Shown here: piece after piece, positions 46,920 to 57,887 of the stretch | How the letters are laid out: each line of letters opens with the position of its first letter | Numbering within the stretch: the first letter of the stretch is position 1 | Source of the DNA: Isoetes taiwanensis | Lineage: Eukaryota > Streptophyta > Lycopodiopsida > Isoetales > Isoetaceae | Length of the DNA stretch: 64,000 bases | Reading direction: 5' to 3' | NCBI GenBank assembly: GCA_021234155.1 | Contig: JAJEKV010000016.1 | Coordinates: forward strand, 19,707,063-19,771,062 | Notes under the pieces: model-generated | The model's database searches: none | What the model saw: the letters and a program-made list of their open reading frames with translations, nothing else | Told to the model about the DNA's origin: nothing | Program-made: the position numbers and the translations under genes

Positions 46920-48320
46920 GCCCGGCGTTCTTTGGGCATAAGTTCAACTTTGTAAATATTTTGGCACAATGAGAAAAGCATGCGATAATAATTCAACTTT
47001 TGTAACTTTTTTTATTATAAGAAAAACTTTCTAAAGCTTTAACAACATTTTAAAAGAAACCCAGCTCCTTCATGCTAGGCGATTGTTGCATCTTACATTT
47101 TTGAGATTTGAGTGGTGCTGTTCTCATAGCAAGTATGGGAGTCGTTAAGTATTAATTTGAACTTAAGTGTGTAGCTCTTTGTAAAAAATTTGGGCATAGC
47201 GGTGTACGTTGTAAATGATGCATTGGAGTCATCATCCTTGGTATACATAAAGATCATATGGTGAAACACTAATGTTGAAATATGATATGTGAATATGGTG
47301 GGATCGTTATGAAGTTGAACACTAATGATGTCAATATTGTAGTGTTGCTACTATTGAGGTGCAAAATGTAGCGCCACCTTACATTTCGATATTATGGTTC
47401 AAATTGTTCTACCCTTGTTTACCTAGGCAAAGTTGGAAACATGTTAATGATAGACCTTACATTAAAGATATTATGGTCCGAATTTTTCTACCCTTGTTTA
47501 CTTAGGCAAAGTTGGAAACATGTTAATGATGGACTTGTTAACGGCCTCAATATTTTGCAACTGGCATTTTGCTCTATACTACATGTCAATGAACTTCCAT
47601 ATTGTTGAGTCCTTTATCTTGTAAGAGGCCAGCGTTTTTCTCCGGCACTTATCTCCCACTTATTGACTCAGCATAATGTTATGTTTTACACTTGTGTTAG
47701 CATTGCAATGTTATGTTTTACACCTGTGTTAGCATTGCAACTGGGTTGAGACATATTAAGGGTTGACATGACTTAGAACTTGTGCACTTATGTTAGCATA
47801 ATGACTGGATTGAGACAATAGGGATTTCTATAAATATTAATGGTCTCATCATAAATTGAAATGTGTCAATTTTGTCCTTGTTCAATTATGACTCCAATTA
47901 TGATTCAAGAGGTGTGGCGCAATTCTTCTTGTGGTCCTATTCAACAATCTCCTATTTTATTTTATAGAATTTTAGAAAACCATATAAGGGACTGAGATGC
48001 ACATTGCACCACATATGGAATTAGACCACTGTGAGGCGCAAGACCATTAGCAATATCACCCAGCATGTTCTCAAACTCCAAAATGCAAATTACGTTCTCT
48101 TGGATTTTTCTTCGGGTTTTTCTTCTGGAAACTTTCAGGAGTGTCTGGAAACTTTCAGGAGTGTCATGTTTGACCAGGAAAACCGGTAAACGTTTGCAAG
48201 GCAATTCAGGCCGACTTGTGTTACGTGTAGCATCACCTAGTATCTTTGATGTATATGTCTGTAAGTGCTCGAAATTGCTGAAGAAAATCTAAACACTTAA
48301 GATGAGATATGTCAGCATTC
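46920..48320. other. 3' part of Helitron H2 without genes
   Basis: AT-rich, with a repeated block: CATTTCGATATTATGGT...CTACCCTTGTTTACCTAGGC (about 47,383-47,427) recurs at about 47,457-47,512, and TATGTTTTACACNTGTGTTAGCATTG occurs twice near 47,678-47,741. No coding sequence is recognised. Confidence 0.6.
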
Positions 48321-48324
48321 ACAG

Positions 48325-49240
48325 TTAGTTTACATCCTGGCAAAGCCTTTTCCCAGCCATCTGGAACGATCCAGAGGTATTTTTTAGCATATCTTTCAAA
48401 CTTGGCATTCCTTTTTCATTCCAGTGCTGCACTGGTCTGAGTATGCTTACTCGGTGGCTGCAATGAACATTAAATGGTTAGTCCGGATAAAAAGAGTATG
48501 ATACGAACTTGAATGTTCAAATAATAAAACAGTTAACTATACCTCTTCACATCTTCTGGAACAACAAATGGCTCGATAGATTTTATGTATAAATGAGATA
48601 TGCTGGACATGGCAGACATGAAGAGGCGATTAACGGAAGGATACTTTTCAAGGAATTGTCAACATGTTCCACCATGGGCTCGTTGGAATGAGTTGTTTCC
48701 AATAACAAATTCCTGAAGGTAATGCATCGGAAGGGAGTATTCGGGATCATGACGGAACAGTAGCAGGGGTGCAAGGGAAGCACCAGCGGTGTCATTTAGC
48801 AGGTATTTGGAAATGAAATTGAGGCATAGAATCTCTATTTTCTGCCATCCTTCTGCATAGCCACCTCTGTGAAAACCCCAAAGCAGGAAAAATGCCTGAT
48901 CATTCTGTCCAGTTCTGTGGCAGTTGCTTTTTGCGTGAGCCATGCATTTCTGGATATCCTGTGCTGACATTGTGCTGACATTAATCCATGATCTCACTTC
49001 AGATATATATGCAAGCTGCATAAAAAGGAATTAGAATATAGACAATCAAAAGTGTAGGATAGAAGCAGTGGCTTACCAAAGCATTAAAAGTTTGCTCTGG
49101 GTGTAGATCTATAGGTGCAAGATGAAAATGTGCTAAAGCAGTCTTGTAGATTGCTAGGAAGGCCTGCGACCATTGGATAAAGGCTGAAACATTTCGCCAG
49201 GCAATGAGACCAAATTTGAAAAGCCATGGACCATTTAAAT
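48325..49240 (-). CDS. Captured gene, 3' exons including terminal exon
   Basis: An exon at about 49,240-49,077 encodes LNGPWLFKFGLIAWRN through HLAPIDLHPEQTFNAL (donor GTAAGC). Exon 49,015-48,543 (acceptor TTTTTATGCAG) encodes LAYISEVRSWINVST, WGFHRGGYAEGWQKIEIL, LLFRHDPEYSLPMHYLQEF and IEPFVVPEDVK (donor GTATAG). The terminal exon 48,457-48,325 (acceptor CATTGCAG) joins in phase to give HRVSILRPVQHWNEKG and ends QDVN with TAA. One in-frame TGA lies at about 48,659. A normal 3' end suggests a nearly complete gene was captured. Function unknown. Confidence 0.5.
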
Positions 49241-49320
49241 CTGCATAAAGTGACAAACCACTTGAGTTGCAGCAGATGGATGAAAAAGGAGCATATACTG
49301 CACTGCATGTGTATATTTAC

Positions 49321-49909
49321 CAGATCTGCATATAGTACTTCCGCAGCAGGCCATGAACCGTTGCCAAGCTTGCTAGCAACTACATCAAATTATGCAGCAT
49401 TGAATACGAACAATTAGCAGATTGTATATGTTTCAGCACGTCTTTGTCCATTATCTCATTCAGACCCTCAAATAATTTTAGATAATTCCTTCTGTCTTCT
49501 GCTCTGACATAAGGATTGCTCGCTTCATTATGTGTGTAGCTATAGCAGTATGTGTAGCCTCGTTCATATGCAATAAAACACCTATCCAACCTGCACCCTA
49601 TTTTGCAAGAAGAAGAATGATTAATGGTCTGAGAATGTATGGGAATAAAGGAAATTCTTACCATCAGCAATAACTGAAGAACGCCCTGAAGACATCCAAC
49701 TTCCCCCTCCAGTAGGTCTTCCAAATAGACCCCTTTCCTTGCATCTTCTTTCAACTGGTTGAAGAGGCAAACAACAAATTGGGATCAAGCATGGTATTTC
49801 CTGTTGAATAGTTCTACATGCAACATGATCAAATGTAAAGCTGCTTTCTGATGCTCCCAGCCATGTCAGGCTTTGAGGGCTTTCTTGCATTATACATTTT
49901 CTATAACTC
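49321..49909 (-). CDS. Captured gene, internal exons
   Basis: Exon 49,909-49,662 (acceptor ATCACAG, donor GATG|GTAAGAA) encodes QESPQSLTWLGASESSFTFD and ends SSGRSSVIADG. The next acceptor (TTGCAAAATAG) at 49,597 opens CRLDRCFIAYERGYTYCYSY and continues to KHIQSANC. A short exon at 49,379-49,321 encodes VASKLGNGSWPAAEVLYADL before GTAAAT. Splice sites are good; the join between the second and third is unclear. The pieces look like one large helical protein. Family not recognised. Confidence 0.5.
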
Positions 49910-50171
49910 TGTGATGATATTCCAGAGCTACGGACTGTCCTAAGACTATAAGAATGGTCTGGAATTAGTTAAATAGCAGTTGCTGGAGATGGCAGCGTTC
50001 ATGGACGACGAATTGGAAGCTTTCGAAATTAGCTCCAAATGATCTGGGACTTGTTCTTCAGGACTCTAGGAGGCCGATTTGGAGAAGCCCAGGTGCTGCA
50101 AGTCATCTGGACCATCTAAGCAAGGGAACTCCAACGGGTATAATCAGAATCTGGGTTTTGTTATAACTTAC

Positions 50172-50354
50172 TGCAGAGTTTGCAGTGAGAATTGCAAGGG
50201 ATGCTTGCAGGGTCCCGGAACTAACCTGGGTAATCGAAGCAGTTGCTGCATCCAGCTGCTCGTCTCGATCAGGGAATTGCCTCCCCATACATCCACCTTC
50301 GATTCTGCCCCACACATGTTTCCTTCTACTTAAAGTTGTTATCTCTGCCGCCAT
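50172..50354 (-). CDS. Captured gene, first exon
   Basis: ATG at 50,354 opens AAEITTLSRRKHVWGR and continues to SGTLQASLAILTANSA, ending at the donor GCA|GTAAGT (50,171). AAACCCTAA-type promoter-like sequence lies just upstream (about 50,380). The next acceptor (TTGCAG near 50,100) leads to a stop in phase, so an exon is missing or damaged. The protein family is not recognised. Confidence 0.45.
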
Positions 50355-51119
50355 CGCCGATGTATAGCTCCGACCTAAACCCTAACGAAACTTTTTTCTT
50401 TTGTTCTTGTATTTTTTCTGTGGCACGTTTCCCTAAGGCAGGTTCCGGACCGTCCGATCTGAAAGTAGATGGCAAAGCACAATCGTAGCCATCCAGATTA
50501 GGGCTGGATCCAAATCAGGAATTACAGCATAACATTATAATATAAGATATAATATAATGAAATAGTTTGAATTCAAGCTTTGAAACAGGTTTACAATACG
50601 GGTCTGTTCATAGATTACAAGTGATGGTTTTTGAATACATTTCTGCATAATAGAATATTTCAAGAAAATAATCTCTTTGACTCACATATTCGTGGTTATT
50701 TTCATCTGCTTTATCTTATGCTGAGTTCTAAAGCATATGTTAGAGGCCTCAATCAGTTCCCTTGGAATAGAACATATTGGCCATAATTTTCATGCACCAT
50801 ACTATGGTATAGTATTAATATAGTGAACCATTTTGTAATCATGCCTCAAAGCAGGTTATCAGTCAAATCTGTTCATAAATACAAGTGAAGGATTTTAAAT
50901 GCTGATCTACATAGTGGAATAATCCAAAAAAAACTTTTAAACTTCCATATTTATGGGTGATGTCATAAAGCTAATAATGCCATATCCTATAAAATAATCT
51001 AAATTTCAACCAGTGATTTTTTGAAAGACTTGAATTTACTATGTCATGATAGTACACAAGTCTTTTATGTTCTTTATCTGGCTTATGATTTTTATGTTTC
51101 CTTCACCTATATCCTAGAG

Positions 51120-51206
51120 TATGCCAGGATCTCAAGCGTCTTGCATGGAGATTAAGGAACTGTCTTATCTCTACTGTACAGGCTTTCAAATATGCCATCT
51201 CAAAGG
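51120..51206 (+). CDS. RT element, small internal exon
   Basis: Between an AG acceptor (ATATCCTAGAG, about 51,119) and the donor AAAG|GTAAGAATG (about 51,206) the frame reads CQDLKRLAWRLRNCLISTVQ and AFKYAISK. The same exon and donor are present in copy B (58,630-58,722), with indels. It indicates that the element's gene is spliced, which is unusual for a retroelement and characteristic of Penelope-like elements. Confidence 0.5.
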
Positions 51207-51924
51207 TAAGAATGTACATTCTTTATTGAAACCAGGCTCTAATAACAAAGGGTCTAGGAGACATACTTGTTTCTTGAGTATACAACTCGAGGCATCAAAA
51301 GTACTTGGGAGAATTTCTCGAATACAAGAGAAATCAACTACAAGTTCAAAACACTAGAGGATCTGAACAATAGGAAAAAGAGTTCATTATCAGTCTTTCT
51401 TTCTTCCTTTATACACTTGGATAAGTTCTGAGTTCCAAATGGGGATATCTGCTTATGGTCATAACCCCATATGAAAATGATTTTATTCCTACCTCATCAT
51501 ATCTATAGACTAAATTTCTCTACTCACTGTCCACATTTGACTCATGAGAACAAGGGCCTGGGTAGTGCCAGGACGGACTCTCTCTAACTTCGGTCAAGTG
51601 ACCAAGTTAGTAGTAGTAAGTTCTTTAGCTAGATGAGACCCTAGCATAAAGATAGTGTATATATGCTGAAACTTCCGTTAACAAGTTCTAGGACTTGATA
51701 CCCTTATCCTCGTGAGTCTGCCTATGAACTCACATGACTAACACTTTGAATACTCACTTTTACTTTTACTTCTAATTTCAAGAACTGATTTCACGTTTAA
51801 TCTGTAGTCTACATTACTGGTTTTGATTGTACTAAACTGGGAGCTGAATAAGACTTGTACAATTGTACTGATTTATTCTACCTTATACATCTAATACATG
51901 GTAATATTACCACTGTGCTGCAGC

Positions 51925-52199
51925 CTACAGGGACAGAGGAGCACAATGAAACCGAAATTTTGTGGGCTCCAGAACTTAGGAAGCTGGGTTATCCTTCATT
52001 AAACTGCCAGATTCCCAACAGGGCGGTCCAAACCATGCTTTGTTGCCTCAACAACGAAGGCATGCACAAGAAAATTATAGAACTGGAAATGAATCTAACA
52101 GATTATAGACTATATCTTTCTGTTGCCACTTTGGATTCGTTAGATGGCTTGGTGTTTACTTTTCCAGATAATGAGCCTTCGATTATATCAAGCGATTGA
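51925..52199 (+). CDS. RT element, exon of unknown function
   Basis: After the acceptor GTGCTGCAG (about 51,924) the frame reads TEEHNETEILWAPELRKLGY, AVQTMLCCLNNEGMHKKI and LYLSVATLDSLDGLVFTF, closing at TGA 52,199. Copy B (59,455-59,700) has the same sequence with several indels. No domain is recognised. Confidence 0.4.
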
Positions 52200-54020
52200 A
52201 GAATACGTGCTCATAAAGATGACCAACCTTATTTTATGCGCGAAGACAAATCTTTGAAGTGATTACGGCGGTCTGTTGCCAGGAGCCTCTGCAGCGTTTA
52301 AAGACAAGCATATCGCGTGGAATTCGGCCAGAAAAAAGAATGTCAACAGGCATTAAGAAAACCACACGCTAAAGAAAAAGTGGTAGAAAAAACGCCGTGA
52401 GTTGGTGAGCAGTTTGACGGCGATGACCCTCGGCCTTGAAAGCAGCCGCCTGATCGCGATGATACTATACCCTCGGTGGTTGATGTTGATGCCACTGGTA
52501 ACAGCATCACGCGGAGGAGAGCGAAAGCAGTGGATGGTGCATTAACCGAGGAGACCCGGACTCGACGAACAACTTTTGCTTATTTCCTATGATTCCATCA
52601 CATGTTGTGGAGCACTTGGTGAAGAATATGACCCGGTACTCTGGAAGAGCGGCACCATAGGGACACTGTGCACCCTATATCTGTCGGGCACAGGAAATTC
52701 ATAGCCAGACATCAATGATAACTTGATGGAAAAAGAATACAAAAATAATAGATAAAGGTGGTACAATATGGAGAAGAAAAAATCGATGTTCCCTTCATCA
52801 CTCAAATGTTTAACAAAGTTGCCCATGCCCCATGGTTACATCTTTGTAACCCGGAAGAATCACATGGCCATGGGCGTCAATCGAAGGAGGATTTCATATT
52901 GAGGAAAATGCTGGAGGTCATTTGCTCGTATATTAAATGTGCATGTGATATGCCACCTATTAGTGAAGGTTGTGGTGGTAACATTACGGATTCGATCAAA
53001 TGATTACGGTTCACGCTTAACAACCTTGACAAAGGTTTTCCCGGATGGTATATGCAAATGCCTTTATTAGCATTGCTCGGTTGAATTTATTAAACCAATA
53101 GCGAAGAAAAGCCGTTATTGCTTTCGAGATCGCATATGTGGGGTTTTGAAGCACTGAACTGTATAATGGTTGGCAAGGATCCCCAAATTCTTGGTGAATG
53201 TCAAGTTGAAAGCCAGCCAGTCACACAAAATCTTGATTGCGGACGCGTGCTTGTCCCACTAGAATATAGAATCGGGGCGAATCACGGCTAAGAAAACCCA
53301 GGTAGCAACAAAGGGAGGAAAGGATAACTATTTTAAGTGCGGTTATCGCACGGCGCACATCCTCGGCCAAAAGTCATGATTGCTTTTCCACGAGTATTTT
53401 GCCTAAGACCACTGAGACGATAATCTCAGTTCTGTATGACGAGACCTCCTATGGAGCACCTCAGTTCTTGAGGTAACAAGTCTGCAGGCGAGGCTTAGGA
53501 ATCTTGTCATAAAAACTACTCTGATATTTAAGCGAGATCCATGAATTGGTCGGCGGAAACATGACGAGTTAGTTTCTTTCTTTTCCCTAAAATGTTTTTG
53601 CTAATCTCAGAACTTTTTGGAAGCTATCTAAACATCTAAATTCAGTGCTTGTCACTTTGCTATTTTTGGGTTTATTGTACCAAGCTTACGAAAAGCTTTT
53701 TTATTCAGATCTGAACGGATATTAGGTATTTGTGTATCTAATCCAGCTACCAGATCTTAGAATATAAGACCACAACCTTTTTGCCTAAAAGGATCACGTT
53801 TAGATTATGAACTCATGATTAAACTCTATCACATGGGCCGATTCTTCTTTTGTACCGCAGCGTCTCGGCACAATCATTCACATTGTTACAATTCTCTATC
53901 CATTGTCCGTGCATGTGTCCTCTATTATGCCTTTACTCTTTTAAAATTCTATTATAGTAAAGATAGAATGTATTATCTCTTAGAGTATAATAGTATTCAT
54001 AATGCCAAACTGTTCAGGAA

Positions 54021-54377
54021 ATGGAGGATAACACGACCAGAAAACTTGAAGTTGATACTAATGGCAGGATTCTTATTTCTCTTTGTCTTAGAAAAGAAAA
54101 AAAGCAAAACATCATATTGCACCTTGTATATTTTTCCAGATTGATGGATTCCATCAGAATAAAAGATCTCCTGTCTCCAATTATCCATGAACATTTTGGT
54201 GAAGAAGGGATTGAGGCTCTTAACACCACTATTTTCGGATGGAAATACATGGAAAAATTGTCTAGCCTTGTCTATAAACCTTTCAACACTTTTGTTGATA
54301 AACGTGAACCTAGCATCCATGCCGGTAGAGCTTTATTCGTTATATTGATCCAGTACAAACACGTTTTGACCCTTTGA
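54021..54377 (+). CDS. RT element, unrecognised 118-residue frame upstream of the RT
   Basis: Reads EDNTTRKLEVDTNGRILISL, LLSPIIHEHFGEEGIEALN and FGWKYMEKLSSLVYKPFN. It is open here but broken in copy B (61,558-61,790), so the two copies differ in integrity. It probably belongs to the N-terminal part of the RT polyprotein. No domain is recognised. Coding-like sequence continues in other frames to 54,705 (AALTIMTTYLNGMERQRSGH). Confidence 0.4.
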   Translation: MEDNTTRKLEVDTNGRILISLCLRKEKKQNIILHLVYFSRLMDSIRIKDLLSPIIHEHFGEEGIEALNTTIFGWKYMEKLSSLVYKPFNTFVDKREPSIHAGRALFVILIQYKHVLTL

Positions 54378-55084
54378 TTGCAACATTTATCGTAATAAAA
54401 ATCTTGAAATCTATTTGATGGGTATGAATCATATTTACATACGAAGATGGACATTAATGAGTGCATAGTACTATTGATAGATCTACCGCCTTTTTAAGGA
54501 TGAGTGATTCAAATTGAAAATATTGAGCCACGAGAACCTTACGGTGATAGAGACTTCATTAAGAAAGCAGCTTTGACAATAATGACAACATACCTCAACG
54601 GTATGGAAAGGCAAAGATCCGGACATTACATCTTGCAAGGCGATATGGAAGCTCAACGAGAATTAATATGGGTTAAGAAGAACCTATATTTCGGGCATCG
54701 ATAAGGCTACTAATAGCATGACTTTATATGCCCTAAGATTAGGCAAAATTTAAGCGTTAGAAAGGCTGAGCAGGTCATGATTTTATCTCTTGATGACAAA
54801 ATCATGCCGGTTCTGAGATGGTTTGATCAATGTGAGCTGTCTTATATCTTGAAATGGGATTGTTTACCGATGAGCTACACCACCACTTCCATATACACCT
54901 TGGAATTTATAAAGCTCATAAGAACACCTTAGTTGGATTACTAATGCCCATAACACGGTGTTCCGCGAAGTGCATTTAATCACCTGAGGCCTTAAGTGTA
55001 TTATTGACATTTGGCCTAGTATCTCGGTGACGGACCAAGGATATTAATGTATTACGCTAAAGGTTTCCAGCCCAAATTGGATGA

Positions 55085-56050
55085 TTGATTAGTGTATCAA
55101 GTGGCTCTCAATTTACCAAACAAAATTTCTAGTGTCTTTTATCGTGACATTACTAAATGCTAAAGATCAATCCCATGAAGGAAAACGGCATATCTTTGCA
55201 TTATACAAAAATTATTGTTAGGCGTTCAAATTCCAGAAGGCGGAACATAAGACTAAAATGTGGTACAAAAAATACACATTTGCGTGATAAGGAATGTTTT
55301 AGGGGTTAAATGGGACACAAAAGCTAAACAACAGTTGTTGGTTTGAGTTGAATTGTCAAACTTTGTGAAATGAATATATAGCTTTTTTAAGTAGCTAACG
55401 CTTTATGTAATGAAACCACATGGAACAAAGTTCGAGAATATTCAAATGGGTTTCTCCTGCTCACCCAATTGGTGTAATCTTTATTTAACTTTGGTTCGAA
55501 GAAGAATTCATCTTAGGCCCCGGCAAAAGGTGGAGATATAGAGATATAGAAAGATTTAAAAGTTCATTCAGTTATATGGATGACTTGTTGCTTAATGGCC
55601 TTAGGAACCCTTCCCTTTTCCTTGATAAGAATGCATCTATTGGAATCTACAATCTGAAATACTTAGAAATCAAGAATGAGACTGAACAGTTTGTTGGTAT
55701 TGGGCTGGATAAACGGATTGGCCTGGCTGCTAATTTCCTTAACATGAGAATACAAATCTTGAATGGCGGTGCAGGGATGCATACGTACACTACAAATATG
55801 ACAAAGAAATAAACTTCCCTTTCTAAGTAAGAAAGTTTATTATAGCGGAGATAATTATGCGACCATATTTTCGGGCTATGAAGTTATTTGCTCTGAAGTT
55901 ATGCCACATCTTTATGTACACAATAGTGTTAAAGGTCGGTGAAGATTTGAACATTATCATGGACCTGTTTATACACAAATGGTTTTAGTGAGGCGTGCTA
56001 TTATCGGAATATACCATACGAGTCCTAAAACAAGATTTTCCCGGACTCTG
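55085..56050 (+). pseudogene. Reverse transcriptase of the RT element, copy A, frames broken
   Basis: Copies RNA into DNA for retrotransposition. Motifs in order: VALNLPNKISSVFYRDITKC (about 55,100-55,170), the catalytic Asp of motif A being in RDITKC; FIIQKLL (about 55,205); MWYKKYT (about 55,258); GFSCSPNWCNLYLT (55,448); the catalytic YMDD box at 55,573-55,584 followed by LLLNGLRNPSLFLD; and LEIKNETEQFVG, NFLNMRIQILNG and TYTTNMTKK to 55,812. The sequence then continues as NFPF..KKVYYSGDNYATIF in another frame. These landmarks fit a Penelope-like RT better than LTR-type or LINE-type enzymes, from memory of the families. Several indels break the frame. Confidence 0.75.
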
Positions 56051-56149
56051 CTACAACACTAAGGATCTGATACCTCTCCTATTGTACAGGTATTTGTGAT
56101 TTTTCATGCCCTCTACTTGTTCTATTTTTACTTACAGGAAGAGTGGGGT

Positions 56150-56167
56150 CCTAGCATGCATGCTAGG
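56150..56167. repeat. 18-bp perfect palindrome near the element 3' end
   Basis: CCTAGCATGCATGCTAGG, extended imperfectly by GAGTGGGGT on the left and TACCCTACTC on the right into a hairpin of about 36 bp. It is repeated exactly at 63,677-63,694 in copy B. It may mark the end of the transcript or a recombination/priming structure. Confidence 0.9.
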
Positions 56168-57714
56168 TACCCTACTCTACCTAGCATTAAAAGGCTTTTC
56201 ATGACTGATAGGACCCTAGCTCCCTGCGGCAGGAGGTAGGTGCTATATATACATATAAATATATAAATATATATCAGTTGGGCGGCGCTTTTTTTACTTT
56301 AAAGTATGTTGCTTGATACTACCTTTGTAAAAAGTTTGACCAGTTTCATAAGTAACAACCCCTAGTATGGCGGTTTATCTGTTGCATGCATATCCATCTT
56401 TGTCTATCATTTGAACTACATATGAAGTCGTATCTTGATTTAGTTAACCTTTACATAAAGATGGCTCCTATCACAGTTCGTATACTTATTAATTTTAACA
56501 ATTATCTTAATGGTCTTTGATACACCATTAACATTAGCCAGAAAGCAAAACATGGTAAATCCTCATTTCCACGTTTAAACCAAGATGGTGGACCCTACGG
56601 GATCTATCCTAATACACTCTTGATTGTCTTGTTTATGGAATGGACCTATAGAATAGTAAGACAAATACACCATGGGTTTATTCTGATTTTCGTCGACACA
56701 TCACTAGTATATAGGGGGTTATCTGGTTTTAAAATTTTAGATTGCTTTCCTTACCTATGGTACAAAGGCATGGGAGAAAATATGATACCATGGGTGTTGA
56801 CAAATCCATGGGTTCATAATATATCAAGGGCTCGTCGATAATTTTAACTAAAGTTTGATTGATGATATTAAATCTATATTTCATATTCAATGGTTTTAGG
56901 GTTTGAACCATCATATAGTTTTGCCTAATGAATTGGGTAAAAGGCACTTGATCTTGTTTGAGCCAAGATTAATTGCTTGCATATTTTCAAAGGTATATTT
57001 GAAACTCATCTACTTACATTTAAGAATAAAGCAGGAGGAATTACGGCATTAATGAGTGCCTTTTCTGGGTAATAGTCTCATTTTTTACGTATCCTAAACC
57101 TTCATTTCCTAGTCCTTCTTCGCTCACTCATCTCTATTCGGCTATCCACAAATATAGGTGGGATGAAAACACTTAAATCCACGGAAGGCCACACAGAGCC
57201 AAAATAAGGCACACCAAGAAAAGATCTTAGGCGTTCCCGGGCCGATTTACTTCCACCAGTAAGAATACTGTCTGCGATATCATTAAAAGGTGTTTGGCGA
57301 GGCGAATGCAAACTATATGACCCGGATGATCATCATCTACAATAATCCCGAGGTCCACTTCAGCGAAATGGGACTCGGATATGCTGAAGACCACACGGGA
57401 GTTCTGTTATCATTTCTACTAATGTCTTGTCTTGTGCTTCTGGATAGTATCTCTCAGCCCGGGCCTTGCGCGGATCTTTAGTCACGATCTTTGAAACTTC
57501 TGACTCGGCTGATTTTGTGGCTAAGAAAGTTGCACTGATACGACTCTACTTCTTGCAAGTTTAGACATGAAATCTGAAATATCATTTATGCATGCATGCA
57601 GTTTCATAATATTACTTCTATTTCTACATCCATTCATGAATCAAAAGGCGAGGATAAAAAGCGAGGCTCTATCTCCTTGCTTGCAGCGACCCTCTCATCG
57701 TACCGCCGTTGCTA

Positions 57715-57887
57715 ATGCTTATATGCGGTTTCACCGGGTGCGGCCAGAGACCCTCCCTTTATTTTTCATGTATACTGTGATGGATGTGTTTACTATAAGA
57801 CCACTTGGGCGCGAACTACTTCAAATAGGGATTAGCGACCTTTCGGGTGAAGATCATGTTACATTTATCACCGGGATGAAACTATAA
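57715..57887 (+). pseudogene. RT element, conserved small frame, copy B
   Basis: Reads RVRPETLPLFFMYTVMDVFT and IRPLGRELLQIGISDLSGED to FITGMKL. Copy A (46,595-46,735) carries the same stretch (ETLPLFFMY, VMDVFT) with other indels. It is probably an exon of the element's gene. No family recognised. Confidence 0.35.

Larger units (their letters stand above)
46909..50547 (-). mobile_element. Non-autonomous Helitron H2 carrying captured exons
   Basis: Same termini as H1: the minus strand begins TCTTATATTATAATGTTATG at 50,547 and ends with a GCCCAAAGAACGCCGGGC hairpin, ACCATTA and CTAG at 46,909. The subterminal phrase CAGATTAGGGCTGGATCC (about 50,491) matches H1 near 45,027. Copy B of the host element lacks the insertion at the matching place (about 58,050), although the empty-site flanks there are not perfectly conserved. 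Exons of a plant gene lie inside, in the Helitron's own orientation. Confidence 0.85.
45116..56243 (+). mobile_element. Intron-bearing reverse-transcriptase element, copy A
   Basis: Copy A is 7,489 bp long without the nested Helitron H2, against 7,493 bp for copy B, and the two align throughout. The element has AT-hook-like and other frames on the left, spliced exons in the middle and a reverse transcriptase near the right end. It ends with an 18-bp palindrome, GAGGTAGGTGC and a TA-rich run. Head-to-tail copies, internal introns and the RT type fit Penelope-like elements best; the assignment needs a phylogeny. Confidence 0.8.

Noticed and set aside
56130-56245. Hammerhead ribozyme at the RT element end
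   Set aside because: CTGATAGG resembles CUGAUGA, but the GAAA core and the cleavage-site stem could not be placed around it in either orientation.
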